64,000 bases of DNA from Paraburkholderia acidisoli (GTDB lineage Bacteria > Pseudomonadota > Gammaproteobacteria > Burkholderiales > Burkholderiaceae), in NCBI RefSeq assembly GCF_009789675.1, contig NZ_CP046916.1, forward strand, positions 124,001-188,000, in the 5' to 3' direction. Shown piece after piece: positions 8,015-15,743 of the stretch. A model generated the notes under the pieces. The model saw nothing but the letters and a program-made list of their open reading frames with translations. It was not told where the DNA came from and made no database searches. Positions within the stretch are counted from its first letter, which is position 1. Each line of letters starts with the position of its first letter. The translations under genes and the position numbers were made by a program.

Positions 8015-8719
8015 GGTGACTCAAGGCTGCGATGAACGCCGTGGTAGAGCACGACAGTACGTGACGCCAAGGTTGACAGATCGTGGTTCCACTCAGATAC
8101 AGCCGTGCTCCGGAGGTGGGTGGCGAGGGTCCAGAAGCCGCAAAGCAGTTCCCATAACAAGGTACCTTAGAGATCGGCAACCCCTAAAACTGGTCCCATA
8201 CCTGGATACCAATGTGCAGAATGTGAGTACTTACTCTCGCTATTGAACGAATCACAGGTAACTGAATATGGGAAAACGGCTGGTGTCGAAGATATCCCCA
8301 TTCCAGACGCCAAGCAGCACATGGGCCGAGGCAATCCTCCCATTCATGGTGACCTTCAAGCGATCCCATAAGCGGGCACCTACCGCTATCCGCGATACCG
8401 ATCCTTCTCACTGCCTGGTGGGAACGGCATCCCAGATGCGGTTACCTTTGTTAGCCCCCATAAGCGGTGACCTTGAAACGGATGAGCCTCGATGACACCG
8501 GCCCCTTCAGGGTTTCAGCATGACCATAGAGGCAGAAATGGCTGCATGCCACCCCGAAAGGGCGCCCATAACCGGTTACCCAAGGAAATCCCCATAACTG
8601 GCTACCTCACTACGCTCCCGGATCTGAAAAATACGGCACCCGGGACGAGCAAGCGCCCATAACACGTGACCTTTCCCACCTCCCATAGCCTGCTACCTAT
8701 CTCTGGAAACGCCCGTTTT

Positions 8720-8843
8720 CCCATACTTGACGACCTTGTTCCCATATCCAGAGGCCGGAAAACCCATGGTTGGATACCGAGATCCCATATCCACAACCCG
8801 AAGTCCCCATAGCCGGTACCTCAGATCCCATAACGCGCCACCA
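8720..8843 (+). repeat. Helically phased iteron block
   Basis: Six same-strand iterons start at 8720, 8741, 8763, 8784, 8806 and 8827, steps of 21, 22, 21, 22 and 21 bp. That is two DNA turns per step, so bound Rep molecules would line up on one face. Sequence match to the consensus is poorer here than elsewhere, while the spacing is strict. Confidence 0.75.
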
Positions 8844-8880
8844 AATCGGCCGCAAACCCACGCCAGGTAAGGCTTTCCGC

Positions 8881-8926
8881 CGCCTAAAGGTTTACTAAAG
8901 TAGTTAAAGCGTAAAGGTAAACACTG
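8881..8926. other. AT-rich gap in the iteron array, candidate unwinding element
   Basis: The 113-bp iteron-free gap (8844-8956) contains a TAAAG-rich stretch with repeated AAAGGTTTAC / GTAAAGGTAAAC elements. It is the AT-richest part of the array interior, hence a candidate strand-opening site. A second AT-rich gap is at 9065-9136. No clear DnaA box was seen. Confidence 0.4.
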
Positions 8927-9530
8927 AAACACACGTGTTCGACAGGAAAGACGTTTCCCAAAACCCGTGACCTGAATGGATGTAAGCGGTTACCAACCTC
9001 CGATCTCCCAACCCCGGTTACCTTCGGCTCAATACCCCTTCAATCCACCCATTTCGCGTTACCTTAGCGCTTTCAAGCTAAGAATCTACTTTTACTATCA
9101 CCCGCAGATAGCTGATCTGTAACGATAAAACCCTATTGGTATCCACGTATGGGACTTCAGAAATCACATGAGGTCGCCGTCTATGGGACGAACCTTGATT
9201 GGCTCGCCTGAAAGTGGCATCGCGCCGGCGGAATGCCATCCGCGCGGAGTCGCTACCTCATCCATGCCATGCCCGACCCACCCCCGGCACGGCGTGTCGA
9301 TCCGCGTTGCTCCCAAATCCGGTTACCCAACCGATGGTCACCATTCATGGGGACGCGCTACCTCACACATGGCGGACCGCCAAAAGGTGCACTGCACAAC
9401 TCCAACACGGTAACCTCAAACAGCCACCTAAATTTAATTTCATGAAAGCGAACGACGGTTGCCGCCGCGCGCAACGCTAAACTGATCGCTCTTGAAAGTC
9501 GCGCCGCCGGGGCGACGGAGTGCGAGGAAC

Positions 9531-10214
9531 ATGAGTCAGGTGCGCGTGTTGACGGTCGAGGACGATGCCGTGACGGCCAACGAAATCGTCAGCGAATTGA
9601 GCCAGCGCGGTTTTGCCGTGGATTGGGTGGACAACGGCCGCGACGGCATGGCGCGCGCGATGAGCGACGACTACGACGCCGTCACGCTCGATCGCATGCT
9701 GCCCGGCGTCGATGGCCTCTCGATTCTCACCGCCATGCGCACCGTCGGCATTCAGACGCCGGTGCTCATGCTGAGCGCCCTCGGCGACGTCGACGAACGC
9801 GTGCGCGGCCTGCGCGCCGGCGGCGACGACTATCTGACCAAGCCGTTCGATCCGGAAGAGCTGACCGCGCGCCTCGAAGTGCTCCTGCGCCGCCGCGACG
9901 CCCAGAACGTCGCGCGCGAGACCGCGCTGCTGGTCGGCCCGCTCGAGCTCGACCTGATCTCCCGCAAAGTGCGCCGCGACGGCGAAGAAGTTGCGCTGCT
10001 GCCCACCGAATACCGCGTGCTCGAATTCATGATGCGCCACGCGGGCCAGACCATCACGCGCACCATGCTGTTCGAGGCGGTCTGGGGCTACCACTTCGAT
10101 CCGGGCACCAACCTTATCGACGTGCACATGGGCCGCCTGCGCAAGAAGATCGATCCGCCGGGCATGCCGCCGCTCATCCAGACCGTGCGCGGCTCCGGCT
10201 ACATTCTCGGATAA
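9531..10214 (+). CDS. OmpR-family response regulator
   Basis: 227-aa two-component regulator with an intact receiver: acidic pocket E10-D11-D12, phosphoacceptor D54 in VTLDRMLPG, switch residue S82 and K104 in LTKPF. The C-terminal winged helix ends VRGSGYILG. The start at 9531 follows GAGGAAC; an in-frame ATG at 9492 would add a non-family tail. The kinase gene starts 4 bp after its stop, so the two form a cognate pair. The signal and targets are unknown. It is similar in sequence to the regulator at 19227-19901, which lacks the phosphorylation site. Confidence 0.93.
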   Translation: MSQVRVLTVEDDAVTANEIVSELSQRGFAVDWVDNGRDGMARAMSDDYDAVTLDRMLPGVDGLSILTAMRTVGIQTPVLMLSALGDVDERVRGLRAGGDDYLTKPFDPEELTARLEVLLRRRDAQNVARETALLVGPLELDLISRKVRRDGEEVALLPTEYRVLEFMMRHAGQTITRTMLFEAVWGYHFDPGTNLIDVHMGRLRKKIDPPGMPPLIQTVRGSGYILG

Positions 10215-10218
10215 CCGC

Positions 10219-11649
10219 GTGTCGAGCCGTTCCCCCGCCGCCGCGTCCGCGCCCATGCGCCGGCGCTGGCACACCACGACGTTCCGCTGGCTGTGCGCCT
10301 ACACGGCGCTGTTCGGCGTCTTTCTCACGCTGCTCGTCGGTTTCATCGCCTGGACCGCGACCACCACGATCGAGCGCGACGCCGACACCATCATGGGCTG
10401 GCAGCTGATTTATTTCGATGCGATTCCCGACGCCGACCTGCCTCGCGTGATCCACCAGCGGCTCGAGCACGAGCGCATGCACGTGAATTACTACGGCCTG
10501 TTCGCCGCCGACGGTCACCGCGTGGCCGGCGACCTGCTCGCGCCGCCCGCCGACCTGCCGTTCACGCGCGAGGGCAAGACGCTGCATCACACGCTCGTGC
10601 TGCGCGACCGCGAGGTTTCGCCGATCGCGCGCGTGGTCGGCATGATGCGGCCCAACGGCATGCACCTCGTGCTCGCGCGCGACATGACCAACGTGCTGAG
10701 CATCCGCAAGGACGTCGTGCGCGCGCTCACGCTCGGCGCGGTGCTCGCGCTCGTCGCGGCCGCGAGCGCGGGCCTCGTGCTCGGCATGCGGCAGATCCGG
10801 CGCGTGCGCGAAATCCGCAGGGTCACCGAATGCATTGCGCGTGGTGACCTCGCGCGCCGCCTGCCCGTGGGCGGCGACGACGAACTCGACATGCTCGCGC
10901 ACCTCGTCAACCACATGCTCGACGAAGTCGAACGGCTGATGGGCGAGGTGAAGGGCGCCTGCGACGGCATCGCGCACGACCTGCGCACGCCGCTCGTGCA
11001 TCTGCATACGCTGCTCGCGCGCGTGGCCGAGCGCGAGAGTCTGCGCGGCGATGTCGACGGCACCGCCATGCTCGATCACGCACGCGCGGAGACCGGACAA
11101 TTGCTCGAGCGTTTCCGCGCGATGCTGCGCATTTCCGAAATCGGCACGTTGCAACGGCGCGGCGGTTTCGCGACCGTCGATCTGTACGAGCTTGTCCAGG
11201 AACTCGCCGATCTCTACGAACCGCTCGCCGAAAGCCGCGAGATCGAGTGGCGCGTGAACGCGGAACGCGTGAGGGAGATTCACGGCGATCGCGCGCTGCT
11301 GTTCGAGGCCTTCAGCAATCTGATCGACAACGCGCTCAAGTTCGCGCCGCCAGGCGGCATCGTGAGCGTGACCTTGCGCGCGACGCCGCTCGGCCCGCTG
11401 CTCGAAGTCGCCGACAACGGTCCCGGCATTCCCGCCGGCGAACGCGCGGCCGTGCTGCAACGCTTCTATCGTGGCGACGGCGTGCGCCATATCGCCGGCT
11501 CGGGGCTCGGGCTCTCGATCGTCGCGGCCGTCATGCGCGTGCACGACTTCACGCTGCGCATCGACGCCGCGCCGGAACTGCGCGCTGCCGGCGCGCTCGG
11601 CATGGGCGCGCGCATGAGCGTGGAATGCTGGCCGCGCGCGCTCGCCTGA
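10219..11649 (+). CDS. Sensor histidine kinase
   Basis: 476-aa membrane kinase with a GTG start 4 bp after the regulator gene (an ATG at 10255 is possible). Transmembrane segments lie at about residues 25-47 and 170-190, enclosing a ~120-residue periplasmic sensor region. HAMP is at about 190-240, the H-box is H253 in IAHDLRTPL, the N-box is LIDNALKFAP, and the G-boxes are DNGPGIP and GSGLGLSI. All catalytic motifs are intact. It should phosphorylate the adjacent regulator; the sensed signal is not evident. Confidence 0.93.
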   Translation: MSSRSPAAASAPMRRRWHTTTFRWLCAYTALFGVFLTLLVGFIAWTATTTIERDADTIMGWQLIYFDAIPDADLPRVIHQRLEHERMHVNYYGLFAADGHRVAGDLLAPPADLPFTREGKTLHHTLVLRDREVSPIARVVGMMRPNGMHLVLARDMTNVLSIRKDVVRALTLGAVLALVAAASAGLVLGMRQIRRVREIRRVTECIARGDLARRLPVGGDDELDMLAHLVNHMLDEVERLMGEVKGACDGIAHDLRTPLVHLHTLLARVAERESLRGDVDGTAMLDHARAETGQLLERFRAMLRISEIGTLQRRGGFATVDLYELVQELADLYEPLAESREIEWRVNAERVREIHGDRALLFEAFSNLIDNALKFAPPGGIVSVTLRATPLGPLLEVADNGPGIPAGERAAVLQRFYRGDGVRHIAGSGLGLSIVAAVMRVHDFTLRIDAAPELRAAGALGMGARMSVECWPRALA

Positions 11650-11658
11650 CTTTCCGCC

Positions 11659-12384
11659 ATGCGTATCCTGCTCATCTCGCCGCACCACGCCGAAGGCGCG
11701 TGGCTGCACAAGGCGCTCCACGAAAGCGCGCACAGCCTGCAACGCGCCGACGACCTGCGCGACGGCGTGTTCGTCGCGGGCGAGGAACCGTTCGACGCGG
11801 TGATCGTCGTCGCGCTGGATGGCGCACGGCTCACGGCGCTGCACGCCGTGCTGCCCGGTCTTGTCGAGGTGGCGCGCGGCGCGGCCATCGTCACCGTGCT
11901 GGGCGTCGAGGCGAGCGCGCGCGAGCGTTCCCGGCTGCTGCGCGCGGGCGCCGACGCGTGCTTTCGTCATCCGTTCTCGTTCATCGAAATGCACGAACGC
12001 CTGCTCGCGCTCTCGCGCACGGCGACGAAGCCGCCTGCGCCGGTCGCGTCGGCCACGCCGTTGCCGCACGACGCGTTGTCCGCGCAAGCCGCGAAGGCCG
12101 CGCCCCGCCTCGACGCCGCCACGCGCGAAATTGTCGAGGGCGAGCGCCGCGCCGGACTCACGCGACGCGAGTATCTGCTGATCGAATGTCTGCTACGCGA
12201 AGCGTGCCGCCCGGTGCCGCGCGAGCAGGTGATCCGTTACGCGTGGCCCGAGAAGGACGACATCGACGCCTCCACGGTCAATCTCGTCGTCTCGCGGCTG
12301 CGGCGCAAGCTCGACGGTGCCGGTATCGACGCGCGCATCGAGACCATCAGCCGCTACGGTTACCAGTTGTCGCTCGGCGCTTGA
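11659..12384 (+). CDS. Atypical OmpR-type regulator with degenerate receiver
   Basis: 241-aa protein third in the regulator-kinase operon, 9 bp after the kinase. The C-terminal winged helix looks normal (LTRREYLLIECLLREA, VSRLRRKL, IETISRYGYQLSLGA). Aligned to the regulator at 9531, the receiver-like N-terminus has S-P-H in place of the acidic E-D-D, V51 in place of the phosphoacceptor Asp, and H in place of the conserved Lys (FRHPF). It therefore probably cannot be phosphorylated by the usual chemistry and may act constitutively or through protein contacts. D54 lies three residues on but is out of register. Confidence 0.85.
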   Translation: MRILLISPHHAEGAWLHKALHESAHSLQRADDLRDGVFVAGEEPFDAVIVVALDGARLTALHAVLPGLVEVARGAAIVTVLGVEASARERSRLLRAGADACFRHPFSFIEMHERLLALSRTATKPPAPVASATPLPHDALSAQAAKAAPRLDAATREIVEGERRAGLTRREYLLIECLLREACRPVPREQVIRYAWPEKDDIDASTVNLVVSRLRRKLDGAGIDARIETISRYGYQLSLGA

Positions 12385-12509
12385 GGTCACCTGCGGCCGC
12401 GCGTGGTTACCTGTGGTCACGCGAATTTTCACGGTCGCTTTTCAGGTGACCTAGCAGGTGACCTAGCAGGCAGCCGTCTGAGGTAACCGTTTGTGGGAAC
12501 CGGTTACCT
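12385..12509. repeat. GGTNACC cluster with displaced iterons
   Basis: A stretch dense in GGTNACC. The minus-strand 17-mer at 12481-12497 reads CCCACAAACGGTTACCT, a near-perfect origin iteron. Overlapping it on the plus strand, 12493-12509 ends AACCGGTTACCT, matching 12 of 17 positions. A tandem CAGGTGACCTAG pair lies at about 12445-12468. It sits 3 kb from the main array, beyond the three regulatory genes. Confidence 0.7.
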
Positions 12510-12550
12510 ATCCGAGCGAGCCACGCTTCGAATCCGCATTCCGCAGACGT

Positions 12551-12590
12551 AAAAAAACGAACGGCACGCTTGTGAAAGCGTGCCGTTCGT
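12551..12590 (-). terminator. Intrinsic terminator of the DUF4148 gene
   Basis: A 15-bp perfect stem (12557-12571 and 12576-12590) with loop GTGA. On the minus strand it is followed by seven T. It ends the transcript of the gene at 12661-12945. Confidence 0.9.
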
Positions 12591-12660
12591 CGTGGTGCAC
12601 GAAGTGCGACGAATCGCACCGCGGCCGCGAAACCCGCGGCGCCAGGCGCTTCGCCGTCGA

Positions 12661-12945
12661 TCAATGCGCGTACAGCGTCGAATTCAGATACGCGAGCTGA
12701 CCGTCCTTCTCCGCTTGCACGAGTTCGTGATAGACCTGCGCGCGCGTCTTTTGCGCGACTGGTTGCCCATAAGGCGGTACCCATGCGCCCGGCGAGAGTG
12801 TCGGCGCCGTATCGATCGCGGCGACCTGGGTCGAGTCGTTCGCGTGGCTGCCTTGCGAGCCTGTGGCCGGTGCGGCGGTTTGCGCGAAGGCGGACGTGGT
12901 GACGACGGTGCCAGCGAGCGCGGCGATGAGCATGAGCGTCTTCAT
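12661..12945 (-). CDS. Small exported DUF4148-like protein
   Basis: 94-aa protein with signal peptide MKTLMLIAALAGTVVTTSAFA. The C-terminal part has KTRAQVYHELVQAEKDGQL, resembling the core of DUF4148, a family abundant in Burkholderiaceae and of unknown function. The start at 12945 follows GGAGGAATCGTCACC; the longer frame to 13005 lacks a ribosome site. Monocistronic, with its own strong terminator. Confidence 0.82.
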   Translation of the reverse strand: MKTLMLIAALAGTVVTTSAFAQTAAPATGSQGSHANDSTQVAAIDTAPTLSPGAWVPPYGQPVAQKTRAQVYHELVQAEKDGQLAYLNSTLYAH

Positions 12946-13105
12946 GGTGACGATTCCTCCAGTAACGAGAACGGTGTGCCGGTTATCGAATGCGCGGTAA
13001 CGCATCCGGTATTGACAGATTACTTAGGCATCCGTATCGAACGGACTGCGCCACCATGAAGAATTGTTTATCGTCGATGCGCATTTGCGCGCGCCAGCCG
13101 GTCGA

Positions 13106-14557
13106 TCACGACGTCTTGGGCGCCCGCAGCGCCTGCGTGCTCCAGCCGCCGCCGATCGCCTGAATCAGGCCCACGGTGGCGTCGAGCCGCCGCGTATCGA
13201 GTTCGAGCGAGGCGATCTGCGTGGAGAGCTCCGTGGTCTGCGCCGTGACGACGTCGAGGTAGCTGACCACGCCGTCGCGGTATCGCGACATCGACAAGGC
13301 GAGCGTGCGCTGCGCGGCCGTGAGCGCGTCGTTTTCGCGCCCGGCCTCGTCGCCGAGATGGTGCAGCAGCGCGAGATTGTCCTCGACCTGCTGGAACGCG
13401 CTTAGCACCGTGGCCTTGTATTGCGCGCCGTTCTCCGCGAGCTTCGCCTGCGCGCCGCGCACCGCCGCCGCGCGCTTGCCGCCGTCGAAGATCGTGCCCA
13501 TGAGCGCCGGGCCGATCGACCACATTTCGTTGGGCGCGGCGAGCCATGGCGAGAACGTCGTGCTCTGGTAACCGCCGTCGATGCCGAGCGAGAGGTCGGG
13601 GAAAAACGCCGCCTTCGCCACGCCGATCTCCGCGTTGGCGGCCGCCACGCGACGCTCGGCCGCGGCGATGTCGGGGCGCCGTTGCAGCAGCGCGGAAGGC
13701 AAACCCGCGGGCAGATTCGGCAGGTGCGGGCGCAGCGTGTCGGGCGCCACGTTGAACTGCGACGCGGGCACGCCGACCAGCGTGGCAATCGCGTGTTCGT
13801 ACAGCGCGCGCCGGGCGCTCACGTCGGCGGCGGCGGCTTGCGCCGAGGCGAGTTGCGTTTGCGCGCGCGAGACGTCGAGCGACGACGCAATGCCGCCGCG
13901 ATGGCGGCTTTCGGTGAGCGCGAGGGCATGCCGGTACGCGGCGATCGTGTCGTCGAGCAGCTTCGCCTGCTGATCGAGCCCGAGCAGATCGAACCACGTG
14001 GTCGCGAGCTTCGCCTGCAGGCTCAGTTGCAGCGAGGCGATGTCGGCTTCGCTCGCCACGCTCGACGCCTCGTTCGCCTTCACCTCGTTGCGGACCTTGC
14101 CCCACAGGTCGAGGTCGTAGCCGATGCCGACATCGACCGTATCGGCGTTGTAGACGTCGGGCTGGCCCGAACCGCGAAGCGGCCGCAACGCCGACTGCCG
14201 CTCGCGCGTGATGTCGGTTTCGGCGCCTACCGTCGGCATGAGCGCGGCGCGCGCCTCGCCCACGAGCGCGTCGGCTTCGTCGTGACGCGCGAGCGCCGCC
14301 GCGATGTTCGGGTTCGCCTGCGCGACCTTGGGTTCGAGCTGATCGAGCATCGGGTCGCCGAACGCGCGCCACCAGCCGTCGCGCGGCAATTGATCGGCAG
14401 GGCGCGCCGTTTGCCACGCGCCCGCTTCCTTGAAGTGCGTGGGGATCGCGGCGGCTGGCGCGTGATACGCAGGCGCGAACGAACAGGCGGAGAGCAACGC
14501 CGCCGCCGCGAGCGCGATCGATCGCAAGGTGTGGCGTGTCACGGAACGTTCAGCCAT
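13106..14557 (-). CDS. RND efflux outer-membrane lipoprotein (NodT/OprM family)
   Basis: TolC-like outer-membrane channel of the tripartite pump encoded upstream. About 483 aa with a lipoprotein signal whose lipobox is LLSAC near residue 22. Two repeated helical OEP domains follow, with typical NPNIAAALARHDEADALVGEARA and RRPDIAAAERRVAAANAEIGVAKAAFFPDLSL. The ATG at 14557 overlaps the adaptor stop by 8 bp, indicating translational coupling; an ATG at 14563 is equally possible. Last gene of the operon. Confidence 0.93.
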   Translation of the reverse strand: MAERSVTRHTLRSIALAAAALLSACSFAPAYHAPAAAIPTHFKEAGAWQTARPADQLPRDGWWRAFGDPMLDQLEPKVAQANPNIAAALARHDEADALVGEARAALMPTVGAETDITRERQSALRPLRGSGQPDVYNADTVDVGIGYDLDLWGKVRNEVKANEASSVASEADIASLQLSLQAKLATTWFDLLGLDQQAKLLDDTIAAYRHALALTESRHRGGIASSLDVSRAQTQLASAQAAAADVSARRALYEHAIATLVGVPASQFNVAPDTLRPHLPNLPAGLPSALLQRRPDIAAAERRVAAANAEIGVAKAAFFPDLSLGIDGGYQSTTFSPWLAAPNEMWSIGPALMGTIFDGGKRAAAVRGAQAKLAENGAQYKATVLSAFQQVEDNLALLHHLGDEAGRENDALTAAQRTLALSMSRYRDGVVSYLDVVTAQTTELSTQIASLELDTRRLDATVGLIQAIGGGWSTQALRAPKTS

Positions 14558-15743
14558 GCGCATGCTCCGCGCGGTTCGCGTCATGCGCGGCGCTCGACGC
14601 GAGGCGTACCGTGTCGCCGTTCGCGAGCGAGTCGGGCGGGTTGTCGATCACGCGCTCGCCCGCATGCAGGCCTTGCGTGATCTCCACGCGCTGGCCGAGA
14701 TCGGTGCCGATAGTGATGTCGCGCAATTGCACGTGACCGTTCGCGTCGGCCACGGCGATCTGCTCGCCGTTGGCGCGGAAGATCAGCGCGCTCGCGGGCA
14801 CGAAGAGGGCGTGCGCGTCGCCGGGCATCGCCAGATGCACTTCGGTGTACTCGCCGGGGAAAAGCTTGCCCGCGCTGTTATCGACGGCCAGTTGCACGAG
14901 CATCGTGCCCGAGGCGGGCGAGATCGACTGGTCGGTGTCCACGAGCTTCGCGTCGAACTTCACGCCGGGGCGCTCGGGCACGGTGAGCGTCGCGTGCATG
15001 CTGGGCTGGATCGAGGCGGCGTCGTTTTGCGGCACACTCACGTACACGCGCAACTGCTTCGCGTCGGACACGGTGAAGAGGTCCGGGCCGCTGCCGCTGC
15101 CCGCGTCGATCAACGCGCCCACGTCGGTCTTGCGCGCGGTCACCACGCCGTCGAACGGCGCGGTGAGACGTTTGAACGATTCGAGTGCCTCGAGCCGCCG
15201 CACGTTGGCTTGATTCGCCTCCACGGTCGCCTGCTTCGCGAGCAGATCGGCGGTCTTTTCGTCGGCGTCCTGCTGCGAGACCGATTCCTGCTTGAGCATT
15301 TCGCTCCAGCGCTGCGCCGTGGTCGCGGCGAGCTTTTCGTTGGCGACCGAGTTGCGCAGATCGGCGCGCGCCTGCTGCAACTGCTGGTCGAGGTCGGGCG
15401 TGTCGATCACGCCGAGCAGTTGCCCGGCCTTCACGTGCGTGCCGATGTCGGCGTACCACGCGTGCAGATAGCCCGAGACGCGTGCGTAGATCGGCGCGTT
15501 CACGTAAGCGGCTAGGCGCCCCGGCAGCACGAGCGGCTGCGAGGCCGGGCTCGCTTCGGGCAGCACGGTTGCAACAGTGGGAATGGCTTGCGCGTCGGTC
15601 CACGCGGCTAGCGCTTCGTGCGCGTGCACGCGGCTGAACACGCCGCCGGAGACGACGCCGGCCGCGATCAGCAGCGCGATCGCCGCGGCGGATTTGAGGT
15701 GGCGCAGCGGCTGCGGTGCCGCGATGTCGACTTCAGTAGACAT
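14550..15743 (-). CDS. RND efflux periplasmic adaptor (HlyD/AcrA family)
   Basis: 397-aa membrane-fusion protein linking the inner-membrane pump to the outer channel. One N-terminal membrane anchor lies at about residues 18-35. A split lipoyl domain follows (ARVSGYLHAWYADIGTHVKAGQLLGVID and APFDGVVTARKTDVGALI) around a helical hairpin (about 115-190), then beta-barrel and membrane-proximal domains. The start overlaps the end of the permease gene by 11 bp. The substrate is unknown. Confidence 0.93.
   Translation of the reverse strand: MSTEVDIAAPQPLRHLKSAAAIALLIAAGVVSGGVFSRVHAHEALAAWTDAQAIPTVATVLPEASPASQPLVLPGRLAAYVNAPIYARVSGYLHAWYADIGTHVKAGQLLGVIDTPDLDQQLQQARADLRNSVANEKLAATTAQRWSEMLKQESVSQQDADEKTADLLAKQATVEANQANVRRLEALESFKRLTAPFDGVVTARKTDVGALIDAGSGSGPDLFTVSDAKQLRVYVSVPQNDAASIQPSMHATLTVPERPGVKFDAKLVDTDQSISPASGTMLVQLAVDNSAGKLFPGEYTEVHLAMPGDAHALFVPASALIFRANGEQIAVADANGHVQLRDITIGTDLGQRVEITQGLHAGERVIDNPPDSLANGDTVRLASSAAHDANRAEHAHG

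Larger units (their letters stand above)
8151..9416. repeat. Iteron array, probable replication origin
   Basis: About 24 copies of a 17-bp repeat, consensus near CCCATAANCGGTTACCT; the CCCAT and ACCT ends are best kept. Plus-strand copies start at 8151, 8195, 8339, 8365, 8431, 8457, 8565, 8591, 8656, 8682, 8720, 8741, 8763, 8784, 8806 (16 bp), 8827, 8957, 8979 (half), 9007, 9048, 9312 and 9400 (weak). Minus-strand copies are at 8256-8272, 9137-9153 and 9171-9187. No gene is credible in 7961-9530; small frames there only traverse repeats. Because of its position upstream of rep I infer that this is the Rep binding region and origin. Confidence 0.88.

Noticed and set aside
8268..8495. Short frames within the iteron array (for example 75 aa here and 9168-9413)
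   Set aside because: They are made of iteron translations (Pro-Ile-Thr-type repeats) and have no independent support.
12766..12782. CCCATAAGGCGGTACCC, an iteron-like 17-mer on the plus strand
   Set aside because: It lies inside the DUF4148 coding sequence (Val-Pro-Pro-Tyr-Gly region), matches the 3' half in a shifted register and has no neighbours with iteron spacing; coding constraint explains it.
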